Positions 16,551 through 25,220 of a DNA stretch of 64,000 nucleotides are shown one piece after another; position 1 is the stretch's first letter, and every line of letters begins with the position of its first letter. The DNA is from Gillisella vitis. Lineage in GTDB: Bacteria; Pseudomonadota; Alphaproteobacteria; Rhizobiales; Rhizobiaceae. Under the pieces are notes generated by a model. That model had not been told where the DNA came from, searched no databases, and was given only the letters and a program-made list of their open reading frames with translations. Made by a program: the position numbers and the translations under genes. The DNA lies in the NCBI RefSeq assembly GCF_014204625.1, contig NZ_JACHLU010000014.1, forward strand, positions 60,978 to 124,977, given 5' to 3'.

Positions 16551-16887
16551 GTCTTGAATCCTCCTGCAAACAGCCAGCCTCCGCTGGCAGATCCGCCAGT
16601 CTCCTCCAGCGGTTTGCTTCTTATCAATGCAAGCCACGTTTCTGTCAATATGAGCGCACTCATTTTATGAAATTTTCAATTCGCTTAGATTTGAGAATTA
16701 ATTATTTTTACGATAAAAAATGGCTATTTATGCCTTAAAATAAATTATGATCATGCTCATTTTTTGATTCTAATTGAGGTGCGCACAAATCCACCTCATA
16801 TGTTGAAAACGGAATACGGTTGACGCATTCATATCCGCACGTCATGACGTGGGCAGCGATCACATCGATTTTTGCAGGTGAGGGATT
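16551..16887. promoter_or_regulatory. Divergent control region between the C-glycoside operon and tetR
   Basis: 337 bp, AT-rich in the middle, with no plausible gene. Two symmetric elements are visible. One is a perfect 14-bp palindrome CACGTCATGACGTG at 16838-16851, about 36 bp before the regulator start. The other is the inverted repeat TGAGGTG (16775-16781) / CACCTCA (16792-16798). Either could be the operator of the adjacent TetR protein. Promoters for both directions should lie here, but I cannot place them confidently. Confidence 0.6.
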
Positions 16888-17541
16888 TTGTCCAAGGTCA
16901 GTCGTGGTAAAGCGGATAAATTGCGCCGTATCCGCGATGCATCGCGGGCGATGTTTTTGACGAAGGGCTATGAGGCCGCGACGATCCGCGAAATCGCACG
17001 TGTTGCGGAGGTCGCACAAGGCACACTGTTTCTCTATGCGTCTTCCAAGCGTGATCTTCTGTTCATGCTCTACAATGATGTTTTGCAGGAGATTACCGAT
17101 AGCTGCGAAACTATCCCTGTTGGTGAGGTGTCAATACTGGAAAATCTCATGCAGATTGCGCTCATTCACTTGCAGCGCTATTCTGATGAGATTGCGATCA
17201 TGCGGCTCTCCTTGGTCAATCTCAATCTCTACGACCATTCGGACGAGTCCCGCCGTTTCGAGGCCATTTATACGCGGGTCGAAAACCTCGTCGGCATCTG
17301 CCTGTCTACCGCGCTTGACCAGGCAGAGTTAAGGCGGGATTTCGCCGTCGATCTCGTGTCCAACATGATTTTTGTGTTGCTGATCGAATTGTTCAAAGCC
17401 TATTTGCGCAGTGATCCGCCCGATATTCGGCGCGTGATGCACACGGCACATCAACAGCTTTGCGTGGTGTTGAACGGCCTTGGAGCAACCGAGAAAGCAT
17501 TTGCGATAAAGGACAGTCGGATTATTGAATTTATTTCATGA
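16888..17541 (+). CDS. TetR/AcrR family transcriptional regulator
   Basis: 217 residues from a TTG start that has GGTGAGGG upstream. The N-terminal DNA-binding domain reads RRIRDASRAMFLTKGYEAATIREIARVAEVAQGTLFLYASSKRDLLFMLYND, a textbook TetR helix-turn-helix. The rest is an all-helical ligand-binding domain. It diverges from the C-glycoside operon and lies beside a perfect palindrome, so it is probably a repressor released by the glycoside, its aglycone or a keto-sugar intermediate (inference). Confidence 0.9.
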   Translation: MSKVSRGKADKLRRIRDASRAMFLTKGYEAATIREIARVAEVAQGTLFLYASSKRDLLFMLYNDVLQEITDSCETIPVGEVSILENLMQIALIHLQRYSDEIAIMRLSLVNLNLYDHSDESRRFEAIYTRVENLVGICLSTALDQAELRRDFAVDLVSNMIFVLLIELFKAYLRSDPPDIRRVMHTAHQQLCVVLNGLGATEKAFAIKDSRIIEFIS

Positions 17542-17623
17542 TTTTTCTGTTTGTCCTTCTTGCTGGTGTGTTTTTCAACAGTACAGCACAAACGACACAC
17601 GTGTTTCCCACGGAGATAATGCG

Positions 17624-19954
17624 TCAGCGCACCCAGCCCAGCGCCCTTGCGGTGGCAATCGCTTCATGGCGGCGGGCGCAGCCGAGTTTGCGATAGACGT
17701 TTTTGAGATGAAACTTCACTGTCGGTTCGCTAATGCCGCAGTTTCTGGCAATCAGTTTGTTTGAAGCACCTTCTGTCAGCATCATCAGAATTTTCAGCTC
17801 CTGCTGGGTCAGTTGCGTCCTGGCGGCAGCGAGGCTGCTTTGCCGCCCCTTGTCCAGACGGCGCAGGATGGCGCGGGCAGGTGTGGCGGCCATGACGTAA
17901 TCGGCCATACGCTTGTCTTGCAACAGATGATCGAGAAACAGCCATTCCTCGGCAAGCGCCATCAAGCCGCCGTGGCTTGCGCACAGCTCAAACACCAGTC
18001 GCAACAGATTACGGGCCTTGGAGTTCTGCTGTGTGTGTCGACACACGAAGGCAAGCCAGATTGTGGTGGCAATTTCCTGCCGCACGAGCAGATGCGGATT
18101 GCCCAGTATCGCTTCCAGTTTGCGCTCAAGATGCAGAAAGTTTGGGCGCTCATAGGTTATCTGTCGCAGCCAGCTCAAGGCCAGCGTGATGTCATTGCGC
18201 GCACTCAAGCGTGCCAATGCCTGTTCGGCACTTTCGATCCAGACCCGGTTAAATCCTGCATTGAGCGGCGTCAGAAGCCGGACGGCATCACCCCAGCCAT
18301 TGCCGTTTTGCAAGATCTGCGCCTTGCGCACTTCCAATGATAAGCGAAACTGCCGATTGAGAGGCTGATACACGCTCCAGCGTTCCAGAAATCGCAAGGC
18401 CGCGCGAGTGGACATATGCACGCTCAGGGCATGGCTGCCATAGTAAATGGCAATGTCGGCCAGACTCGGCCACAGCTCACCCTCCATCAGGGCCGAGAGG
18501 CCATGATCCAGAAAGACCAGCAGCGTTTCCGGCTCACCATTCTCATAGGCCATGCAGGCATGGACGAGATCCAGTAAGCGCTGATCTCCGGGACTGTCAA
18601 ATCCGGTTTTGGACAGCATTTCGGTAGCGAGCCGCAAGCACTGACCCATGCGGTTGAAATCCGAGGTCAGCAGGCTGAGAACGGATTGATGAAGGGCGAT
18701 ATAGAAGCATAAAATCGGATAATCGGCCTGTCGATAGGCGGCCATTGCCTTTTCCGCCATGCCATCGGCTTGCTCATAACGCCTGAGCCGCAGGAAAAAT
18801 TCCAGCATGGCATTGTAAAACGATCCGCGCAGTTCCGGGGCCTCCAGAGGCAGATCACGACCGATGTCGAACAGCGCATTCAGCAATCTGTCGGTCGGCG
18901 CAACATCCTCATAAATCAGCACGGTGATACGAAACAGTCTGACCCGCAACGACAGTTGGCTCTTGCCAGAGAGCACGGTGAGCACATCGCGCATTTCTTG
19001 CCCGAAATGTCGGACAAGAAACTGCATTGCCCAAGGCACATCGCCGGTTTTGATCATCACAAATGCCCGGCTGATGACCAGTTCGTCGTGATCATCATCG
19101 CCTGCGGCTTCAAGGCGTGACAGCAGCCGCAGGAAAGCCTCGTGACCCAATCGATAATACAGAAACCAGCCACCGGCCTTGCAAAACAGCGTCCGCGCCT
19201 GAAATGTGTGTTTTTGCTCCAGAAGCAGCACGATAACTGCCTCGAGATTGTGAGGTCTTTGCAGCAGGGTTTGTGCCAGATGACCAGACATGTCGGTTGG
19301 CATTTCAGGGTCGGTGAGGCGCTGGATCAGCAGTTTTTCGACTGCCCTCGGCAAGGCATTCTCAATATGCCGGCAGGCCAATGTGGACGGATGCGCCAAG
19401 GGCGGTAAACGCATTCTCAGCCAGCTTGGCCAATTGTCTCCGCACGTCGCCAAGAGGGATAACTGCGCCTCATCAAGATCAGCCAGACTTTCATCGGCCA
19501 GAAAGCAAACCAGTCGTCTCTCCAGAGAGGCCGCATCCTGAATGTAAGCGCCGGGTGACAACAACACTGGCCAACCGGCACACTGGTCCCAATCGTGAGG
19601 AGACAAGACGTCGCGTGTCAGAAGAAGATCATCCCCGGTCAGATCCATCACGTGGCCGTAAAGACGCAGGCGCTCCAGCCCAGGTACCGTGTCTCCGGGA
19701 CGCAGGGCAATTCCGTAACGCTGTCCCTTTTCCATGTGCGAAAGGTCTGGTTTCATGGCTGGATGATCGCAGATAGCCCAACGCCCGGTATTGATGCCTG
19801 ATCTGGCGACCCGTTTGGCCAAAGCATCCAAAATGCATGTCTTGCCAAATCCGGCAGGCGCAGTGATCACAATCACGGGGCGGGGATCACTCAAAATGCG
19901 CTCGACAAGGCTATCGCAGATCATCGATGTGTTCCGTTTCAAGGCCATTTTCAT
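17624..19954 (-). CDS. MalT/LAL-type LuxR family transcriptional regulator
   Basis: 776 residues from the ATG at 19954 (a GTG lies directly before it). The N-terminal Walker A motif is ITAPAGFGKTC at about 32-42. A long helical, TPR-like middle follows. The C-terminal LuxR helix-turn-helix reads LTQQELKILMMLTEGASNKLIARNCGISEPTVKFHLKNVYRKLG. Such large ATP-dependent regulators activate sugar or catabolic genes when bound to inducer and ATP. It sits between the C-glycoside cluster and the amino-sugar cluster, so its target is ambiguous. The sequence shows no dedicated operator. Confidence 0.9.
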   Translation of the reverse strand: MKMALKRNTSMICDSLVERILSDPRPVIVITAPAGFGKTCILDALAKRVARSGINTGRWAICDHPAMKPDLSHMEKGQRYGIALRPGDTVPGLERLRLYGHVMDLTGDDLLLTRDVLSPHDWDQCAGWPVLLSPGAYIQDAASLERRLVCFLADESLADLDEAQLSLLATCGDNWPSWLRMRLPPLAHPSTLACRHIENALPRAVEKLLIQRLTDPEMPTDMSGHLAQTLLQRPHNLEAVIVLLLEQKHTFQARTLFCKAGGWFLYYRLGHEAFLRLLSRLEAAGDDDHDELVISRAFVMIKTGDVPWAMQFLVRHFGQEMRDVLTVLSGKSQLSLRVRLFRITVLIYEDVAPTDRLLNALFDIGRDLPLEAPELRGSFYNAMLEFFLRLRRYEQADGMAEKAMAAYRQADYPILCFYIALHQSVLSLLTSDFNRMGQCLRLATEMLSKTGFDSPGDQRLLDLVHACMAYENGEPETLLVFLDHGLSALMEGELWPSLADIAIYYGSHALSVHMSTRAALRFLERWSVYQPLNRQFRLSLEVRKAQILQNGNGWGDAVRLLTPLNAGFNRVWIESAEQALARLSARNDITLALSWLRQITYERPNFLHLERKLEAILGNPHLLVRQEIATTIWLAFVCRHTQQNSKARNLLRLVFELCASHGGLMALAEEWLFLDHLLQDKRMADYVMAATPARAILRRLDKGRQSSLAAARTQLTQQELKILMMLTEGASNKLIARNCGISEPTVKFHLKNVYRKLGCARRHEAIATARALGWVR

Positions 19955-20134
19955 CACAGCTTATTGCCGCTCTCCGTTAAAACGGAATTGGTGCGCGGGT
20001 CAAATTTCTACGTTTTACATCTATGCACCAGGATGATTGAGAGTTTGTCAGAGAAAACCAGTTCCCACTTTTCAGCCGATGCTTTAGCCCGCAACGCCGC
20101 CCGCTTGACAGAGGCCGAGACACCCCATAATAAA

Positions 20135-20151
20135 TTCGTCAGCGTACCGAA
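20135..20151. promoter_or_regulatory. TTCG-N9-CGAA operator, site 1 (ROK kinase promoter)
   Basis: TTCG (20135-20138) and CGAA (20148-20151) are separated by nine bases (TCAGCGTAC). It lies 52-79 bp upstream of the likely kinase start codons. It matches three other sites in this cluster in arms and spacing. Confidence 0.7.
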
Positions 20152-20230
20152 CAAAATAAGGATGAGATGCGTGTCTGGTTCGGCCACTATATTCAATGTT
20201 GGAATGTCGATTGCGCATAGTCAGGACAAT

Positions 20231-21190
20231 ATGGGCCGTGGGCAAAGTCGGGCGTGTGTGATTGGCATCGACCTTGGGGGCACCAAGGTGCTGGCTGGCA
20301 TTGCTGATCGCCATGGACATGTTTTGACAACGCTGGAGCAGCCAACCTATCACGGTGAGAGCGGCTCTGTTCTTGATCAGATGGTTTCTGTGATCGAAAT
20401 GCTGCTGTCGGATACGGAGCGTTCCGCCGATGATCTGTTGGGCGTGGTCATTGGAGTGCCGGCTGCCGTCGATCCGCGCACGGGGCTGGCGACGCTTTCT
20501 CCCAATCTGAGGCTTCCTGCCGACTGCTCGCTGGCAGAGTTGATGACAGGCCGGATCGGTTGTCCCGTGGTTGTCGAGAATGATGTCAATCTGGCCGCTT
20601 TTGCAGAGGCCAGCGCGTGGCATTCGGAGTGTGGCGGCTCTCTGGTGTTTATTTCGTTTGGAACCGGCGTTGGCATGGGGCTGGTGATCAATGGTGAGCT
20701 TTGGCGCGGGGCTTTTGGCCGCGCAGGCGAGATTGGCTTTCTTCCCGTTGGTGCAACACCGCATGAACGTGCGCCGCATTCTGAAAACGGTCTCTATGAA
20801 GATGCCGTGGGCACCCATGGTATTCGTGCCCGTTTTTCTGCTGGTGCAGAGACTGTCGCCGATCTGTTTGCCTCTGCCCGTCAGGGGCGCGGCGAGGCGC
20901 TGGCTGCCATTGATGAGATTGCCCGGTCTGCGTCTGTCGGGCTTGCGGCCGTGCACGCGCTGCTGGATCCGTCTGTTACGGTGATTGGTGGTGGCATTGG
21001 CACTCAGGTCGAGTTTTTTGAGCCTTTAAAGCGGCATTTACAGGCATTGCTGCCCTTTCACTGCCGTGTTGAAAAAAGCCGTTTTGGCGCACGGGCAGGG
21101 ATGATGGGTGCCCTTTCGCTGGCTCTGAAAGCAGCCGTTGAGCTTTCTGATGGCCGGGATAAGCACGTTCAAATCCCTGACAGACTCTAA
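20231..21190 (+). CDS. ROK family sugar kinase (zinc-motif-less)
   Basis: 319 residues from the ATG at 20231, with AGGA a few bases upstream; an in-frame ATG at 20204 is also possible. The frame is open further upstream, but that part spans the operator at 20135. The phosphate-binding loop is VIGIDLGGTKVLAG, the catalytic Asp lies in VVENDVNLAAFAE, and the second glycine motif is FISFGTGVGMGLVINGE. The usual ROK zinc motif (C-x-C-G-x2-G-C) is absent; GEIGFLPVGATPHERAPHS occupies its place. The protein probably phosphorylates a glucose- or glucosamine-type sugar released by the adjacent glycosidase (inference). A glycosidase gene follows 11 bp later. Confidence 0.87.
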   Translation: MGRGQSRACVIGIDLGGTKVLAGIADRHGHVLTTLEQPTYHGESGSVLDQMVSVIEMLLSDTERSADDLLGVVIGVPAAVDPRTGLATLSPNLRLPADCSLAELMTGRIGCPVVVENDVNLAAFAEASAWHSECGGSLVFISFGTGVGMGLVINGELWRGAFGRAGEIGFLPVGATPHERAPHSENGLYEDAVGTHGIRARFSAGAETVADLFASARQGRGEALAAIDEIARSASVGLAAVHALLDPSVTVIGGGIGTQVEFFEPLKRHLQALLPFHCRVEKSRFGARAGMMGALSLALKAAVELSDGRDKHVQIPDRL

Positions 21191-21201
21191 AGGAGAGCGT
21201 A

Positions 21202-22950
21202 ATGGAACAGAGGAAACCCATGGCGCAGGCCAGACAGGATGGTTTCGTGCAAAGCGAAATGCCATTGCAACTGGCGTTTATGGCTCCGCGCCTGCAAGGC
21301 GATTTTTTTCCTGAAGGCCGTCTGGAGCTTTCCCTGTGGGGATGTGGTCGCATGGCCAATATCTTTCTCAAGCCATGGAGCGGTCCTTTCACCTACGCGC
21401 CAAATCGGATCACCGCAGGAGAGCATGGATTGTATGTGGCGCAATCGGCACCTGTGTTGGTGCTGACAGGCGCGCAGATCAAGTCGGCTCGGCCTGCGCG
21501 CCGCTGTGCATGGTGGGGTACGCTGACAGAGCCACAAAAAATTGTGCGGCAGGGTGCACGGCGTATCGTGACAACGCACTGGGGCGTGACGATCATCGAG
21601 GAACGCGCGGACGGCGTGATTGTGATTGCGGCGGGTGCCAGTCACAATGAGGCTGAGCGGGGCATGGCCTTGTCTGCTGATGCGATTATCGCTGAGGCCA
21701 ACGCCTATGCCGAGCGGTGTGACATCTTGCCAACAGCCTCACCACTGATGCGCAGTATGGCGATACAGAGCGCCCATGCGTCGCTGTCCAGCATTCGCCG
21801 TGCGGAGGATGGCTCCTTTCTGGGGCTTGCAGCCGGGCAGGCCTATAGTGCGCCGACGCGCACCTACTACCGTGATGGATATTGGACTTTGCAGGCGCTG
21901 CTGTTTCTGGACACAGATGCGGTGCGCGACCAGATTGATCTTCTGGCCACCGGCATTCAGCCCGATGGCGAAGCGCCAAGCGGCGTGATTCTGACGGGGC
22001 CACAGCAGGGTGAGGAATGGGAAAAATTCCGCACCACCTCGCCGGACTATATGGAGCATTCACGCCGCACCGACTGGTGGAGCGACCACTTTGACAGTCC
22101 GCTGTTTTTTATCCTGACAATTGGCGATTATATTCGCGTCACAGGTGACAAAACGGTTCTCACCCGGCATTGGACGACTGTTGAGGCCATTTTCCGCCGC
22201 TATCTTGGTTTTGATCTCAACGGCAATGGCCTGCCGATCAAGCCCCGCCATGATCGTGACTGGGCTGATAATGTCTATCGCCATGGCTATGTTGCCTATA
22301 ATCTGGGCTTGTGGATCGGGGCGCTGGATGCTTTGGCGCACTATGCTGGTGACATCAGCGCGGCTGTGGCCGATGAGGCACGCAACACGGCTGCGAAGGC
22401 GCGGGCATCGCTGGATGAGGCCCTGCTGGTGCCGGGTGGCTGGTATGCGGATTACGGCACAAAGCAGGATTTTCTGGAAGATCATCTGACGCTGGACAGT
22501 CTGACGTTGCTGCGGTTTGATGCTGTGAGCACAGAGCGGGCGCAGATCGTGCTGGGTAAAGCGGCGTCCATGCTGGAAACCCGCAACAATGACAAGCAGC
22601 CCTATGGCGACTGGGGCGTGATGTGCGCATGGCCACCATTCAAGCGTGCGGCAGACACCCGCGCCAAGTCGGCTTTTGCCTATCGCTATCACAATGGCTC
22701 TGATTGGCCCTATCTGTCTGGGCTTTATGCAGAACAACGGCTGAAATACGGGCTGGATGGCTGGGATTATCCGATGCTGCGCTGGTGGCAAACCAGCCTT
22801 GAAAACGGCTGGATTGGTTCTGTGGAATATTTCGCGCCGCCATTTGGGCGCGGTTCCCTGCTGCAAGGCTGGACGGGCATGTCAGCGGCTGCGATTTTAG
22901 AATACAGGCCGCAGATTGAAGCAGCGATCGCGGCGGGCACGGTTGGGTAA
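21202..22950 (+). CDS. Six-hairpin (alpha/alpha)6 glycoside hydrolase
   Basis: 582 residues without a signal peptide, hence probably cytoplasmic. The N-terminal third is beta-rich. The remainder has the helical-hairpin pattern of debranching or mannosylglycerate-hydrolase-like glycosidases, with motifs APTRTYYRDGYWTLQALL, RRTDWWSDHFDSPLFFILTIGDYIRVTGD, DRDWADNVYRHGYVAYNLGLW and GSVEYFAPPFGRGSLLQGWTGMSAAAI. Acidic catalytic residues are plausible in RDGYW and DRDWAD, but I cannot assign a GH family by eye. Co-transcription with a ROK kinase, and proximity to nagB and an importer, suggest cleavage of an imported amino-sugar or glucose-containing oligosaccharide. Confidence 0.75.
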   Translation: MEQRKPMAQARQDGFVQSEMPLQLAFMAPRLQGDFFPEGRLELSLWGCGRMANIFLKPWSGPFTYAPNRITAGEHGLYVAQSAPVLVLTGAQIKSARPARRCAWWGTLTEPQKIVRQGARRIVTTHWGVTIIEERADGVIVIAAGASHNEAERGMALSADAIIAEANAYAERCDILPTASPLMRSMAIQSAHASLSSIRRAEDGSFLGLAAGQAYSAPTRTYYRDGYWTLQALLFLDTDAVRDQIDLLATGIQPDGEAPSGVILTGPQQGEEWEKFRTTSPDYMEHSRRTDWWSDHFDSPLFFILTIGDYIRVTGDKTVLTRHWTTVEAIFRRYLGFDLNGNGLPIKPRHDRDWADNVYRHGYVAYNLGLWIGALDALAHYAGDISAAVADEARNTAAKARASLDEALLVPGGWYADYGTKQDFLEDHLTLDSLTLLRFDAVSTERAQIVLGKAASMLETRNNDKQPYGDWGVMCAWPPFKRAADTRAKSAFAYRYHNGSDWPYLSGLYAEQRLKYGLDGWDYPMLRWWQTSLENGWIGSVEYFAPPFGRGSLLQGWTGMSAAAILEYRPQIEAAIAAGTVG

Positions 22951-22955
22951 ATGGA

Positions 22956-22981
22956 AAATGGCCGGGGAGACCCGGCCATTT
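22956..22981. terminator. Bidirectional terminator between the glycosidase gene and nagB
   Basis: Perfect arms AAATGGCCGGG (22956-22966) and CCCGGCCATTT (22971-22981) surround a GAGA loop. It lies between two convergent genes, five bases after the glycosidase stop. Confidence 0.85.
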
Positions 22982-23025
22982 GCTGTTACCAGCGGCTTTC
23001 TATTGATTGCGCAGGAGTCTCAATA

Positions 23026-23757
23026 TCAGGCGGCGAACTTCGCCTTGGCCGCGTCGGCGTCCAGAAACCAGATGACGCGATTGTGGGTTTGCAAGGCAGA
23101 TGCCGGGCAATCGATATTGAATGTTCCGCTGTGGGCGCGGCGCACAGCCTCAGCCTTTGCCGGGCCAGTGGCCAGCACAACGATCTCGCGGGCCGACAAT
23201 ATGGTGCCAATACCCATGGTGACAGCAGAAGCTGGCACCTGACCATCGGGGAAAAACCGGGCGTTTGCCAGAAGGGTTTCCTCGTGCAGGTCAACGAGGC
23301 GGGTTTGACTGTCGATCAACGATCCCGGTTCGTTGAAACCGATATGGCCATTGCGACCGATGCCGAGCAGTTGCAGATCAATGCCGCCAGCTTGGGCGAT
23401 CATGGTCTCATAGTGATGCGCCGTGGCGTCGGCTTCCGGCAGATAGGTCTTGGCCTTGTCAATATCGACATGATCAAACAGCAACCTATCCATTGTGCTG
23501 CGGTAGGAGCCGGGATCGGATGCGGCCAGACCAGCATATTCATCCAGATTGAAGGTGGTGACCTTGGCAAAGCTGACATCGCCACGCTGAAAAGCCGCGA
23601 CCAGATGGGCATAGACCGGCTCCATGGTGGCGCCGGTTGCCAGCCCCAGCACGGCGGCTGGCTTTCCGCTGATAACCTTGATGATATGCCGGGCAACCGC
23701 TTCGGCCGCGGCGTCCTGTGTTGGAAAAACACATTGCTGATCTGAGAATGTCTGCAT
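23026..23757 (-). CDS. nagB: Glucosamine-6-phosphate deaminase
   Basis: 243 residues from the ATG at 23757, with AAAAGG about ten bases upstream; a TTG two codons earlier is less likely. Signatures are VLGLATGATMEPVYAHL, FNLDEYAGL (catalytic Asp), LLGIGRNGHIGFNEPGS (active-site NGHIGFNEP) and TMGIGTILSAREIVVLATGPAKAEAV. It converts glucosamine-6-phosphate to fructose-6-phosphate and ammonia, feeding glycolysis. It lies 27 bp downstream of the ABC ATPase gene in the same transcription unit, which tells us that the imported sugar probably contains glucosamine or GlcNAc. No nagA is present in the window. Confidence 0.93.
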   Translation of the reverse strand: MQTFSDQQCVFPTQDAAAEAVARHIIKVISGKPAAVLGLATGATMEPVYAHLVAAFQRGDVSFAKVTTFNLDEYAGLAASDPGSYRSTMDRLLFDHVDIDKAKTYLPEADATAHHYETMIAQAGGIDLQLLGIGRNGHIGFNEPGSLIDSQTRLVDLHEETLLANARFFPDGQVPASAVTMGIGTILSAREIVVLATGPAKAEAVRRAHSGTFNIDCPASALQTHNRVIWFLDADAAKAKFAA

Positions 23758-23784
23758 GGTCAATTGGCCTTTTGGGTCTTGTTC

Positions 23785-24924
23785 TCAGGCAGGCGTGCTG
23801 GCGATCAGACTGCCATCTGCACGGCGCTTGGCAAAGGATAGGTTGGTTTTGCCATCAAAAACATGAAAATGACCCGGCTGAGCAGCAAATTCGATCATTT
23901 CATTTTCGCCAACAGTCACATGGCCTGAAAGATGCACGCTTGTTGGAGTAGGATTACCCTCGATCCGCCCATAGACATAGGTTTCCGTACCCACACTTTC
24001 TGAATAATCAGCGCGGAAGCTGATCTTGTGGTCAGTCGCTGACGATTGCCCCGTCAGGCGGAAATGGTTGGGACGAAGACCCAGCGAAACAGGCTGGCCT
24101 ATGGCGGCAGACGTTCCATCGACCGGCACGGTAACCAGGCCCAGACCATCAACCTCAATAGCCAGCATTTCCGCTTGCACATGGCGAATGGTGCCATTGT
24201 AGAAATTCATTTGCGGAGAACCAATAAAGCCTGCCACAAATTTATTGGCTGGAAACTCGAACAGTTCCAGCGGCGCACCAAATTGCTCCAGATTGCCGCC
24301 GTTTAACACCGCGATGCGGTCCGCCATGGTCATGGCCTCAACCTGATCATGGGTCACATAAATCATGGTGGCCCCCAGCCGCTTGTGCAGGCGGCTGATT
24401 TCGCCACGGGTTTGCACCCGAAGGGCAGCATCCAGATTGGAGAGCGGTTCGTCAAACAGGAAGATTTTCGGATCACGCACAATTGCGCGCCCGATGGCCA
24501 CGCGCTGACGCTGCCCGCCAGACAGTTGCTTGGGGCGGCGGTCCAGCAGGGGCTCAATCGCCAGCATACGGGCGGCTTCCGCCACTTTGCTGTCAATCTC
24601 CTGTTTGCTGAGCGACAGGTTTTCCAGCCCGAACGAGAGATTTTTGCGCACCGTCATGTGAGGGTAGAGGGCATAGGACTGAAACACCATGGCAATGCCA
24701 CGATCTCCGGGCTGCTGTTGGGTGACATCGTCATCGCCAATCAGGATCTGGCCCTTGGTGGTGGTTTCAAGACCCGCAATGATGCGAAGCAGCGTTGATT
24801 TTCCACAGCCGGATGGGCCAACCAGCACCACAAACTCCCCATCCTTCACCGCAAGATCGATTCCGTGCAGAATGGGGTGGGTTCCATATTGCTTGACCAC
24901 GCCCTGAAGCGTTAGACCTGCCAT
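23785..24924 (-). CDS. Sugar ABC transporter ATP-binding protein (UgpC/MalK type)
   Basis: 379 residues from the ATG at 24924, after AAAGGGAACAG. Walker A is GPSGCGKST, the signature LSGGQRQRVAIGRAIVRDP, Walker B FLFDEPLSNLDAALR, with VTHDQVEAMTMADRIAVL after it. The C-terminal regulatory TOBE domain starts near PANKFVAGFIGSPQMNF. It energises the binding-protein/permease set transcribed in the opposite direction from 25221. The shared divergent promoter region holds two TTCG-N9-CGAA sites. Confidence 0.93.
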   Translation of the reverse strand: MAGLTLQGVVKQYGTHPILHGIDLAVKDGEFVVLVGPSGCGKSTLLRIIAGLETTTKGQILIGDDDVTQQQPGDRGIAMVFQSYALYPHMTVRKNLSFGLENLSLSKQEIDSKVAEAARMLAIEPLLDRRPKQLSGGQRQRVAIGRAIVRDPKIFLFDEPLSNLDAALRVQTRGEISRLHKRLGATMIYVTHDQVEAMTMADRIAVLNGGNLEQFGAPLELFEFPANKFVAGFIGSPQMNFYNGTIRHVQAEMLAIEVDGLGLVTVPVDGTSAAIGQPVSLGLRPNHFRLTGQSSATDHKISFRADYSESVGTETYVYGRIEGNPTPTSVHLSGHVTVGENEMIEFAAQPGHFHVFDGKTNLSFAKRRADGSLIASTPA

Positions 24925-25008
24925 TGCCTGTTCCCTTTGTTGGTCGCTCCGCAGCCGTGTGGCGGCGCAAAGCCAGTTCATTGTGTCACTCTGCGGTTTT
25001 CATCATAG

Positions 25009-25025
25009 TTCGTCAAGGTGCCGAA
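25009..25025. promoter_or_regulatory. TTCG-N9-CGAA operator, site 2 (ABC ATPase/nagB promoter)
   Basis: GTTCG and CGAAC (25008-25026 with the extra base pair) flank nine bases, TCAAGGTGC. It lies 84 bp upstream of the minus-strand ATPase start. Confidence 0.7.
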
Positions 25026-25103
25026 CATAAAATTTGATAAAGGGGCGTTTGTTGGTGCTCAGGACGTGATGCGTGCTTGACACTTTGTTTTTCTCATATT
25101 TAA

Positions 25104-25120
25104 TTCGTCTTGGTAACGAA
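25104..25120. promoter_or_regulatory. TTCG-N9-CGAA operator, site 3 (binding-protein operon promoter)
   Basis: TTCG (25104-25107) and CGAA (25117-25120) flank TCTTGGTAA. It lies 100 bp upstream of the binding-protein ATG and 78 bp from site 2, so one repressor could control both directions. Confidence 0.7.
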
Positions 25121-25220
25121 CAAATTGGAACGAGCATTGAATTCTACCCGGTGTGCCGGGTCTCAAACTTTCAGTGAAACACGGTTCAGCAAGGGTTTCA
25201 GCCCTTGGACAAAGGGGAAG

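Noticed and set aside
19964..20203. Upstream extension of the ROK kinase, considered as a DNA-binding domain
   Set aside because: The residues show no winged-helix pattern and the stretch contains operator site 1, so it is untranslated promoter DNA.
25110..25220. Upstream TTG start for the sugar-binding protein
   Set aside because: It lies inside the TTCG-N9-CGAA operator, has no ribosome-binding site, and would put 37 non-conserved residues before a clear signal peptide.
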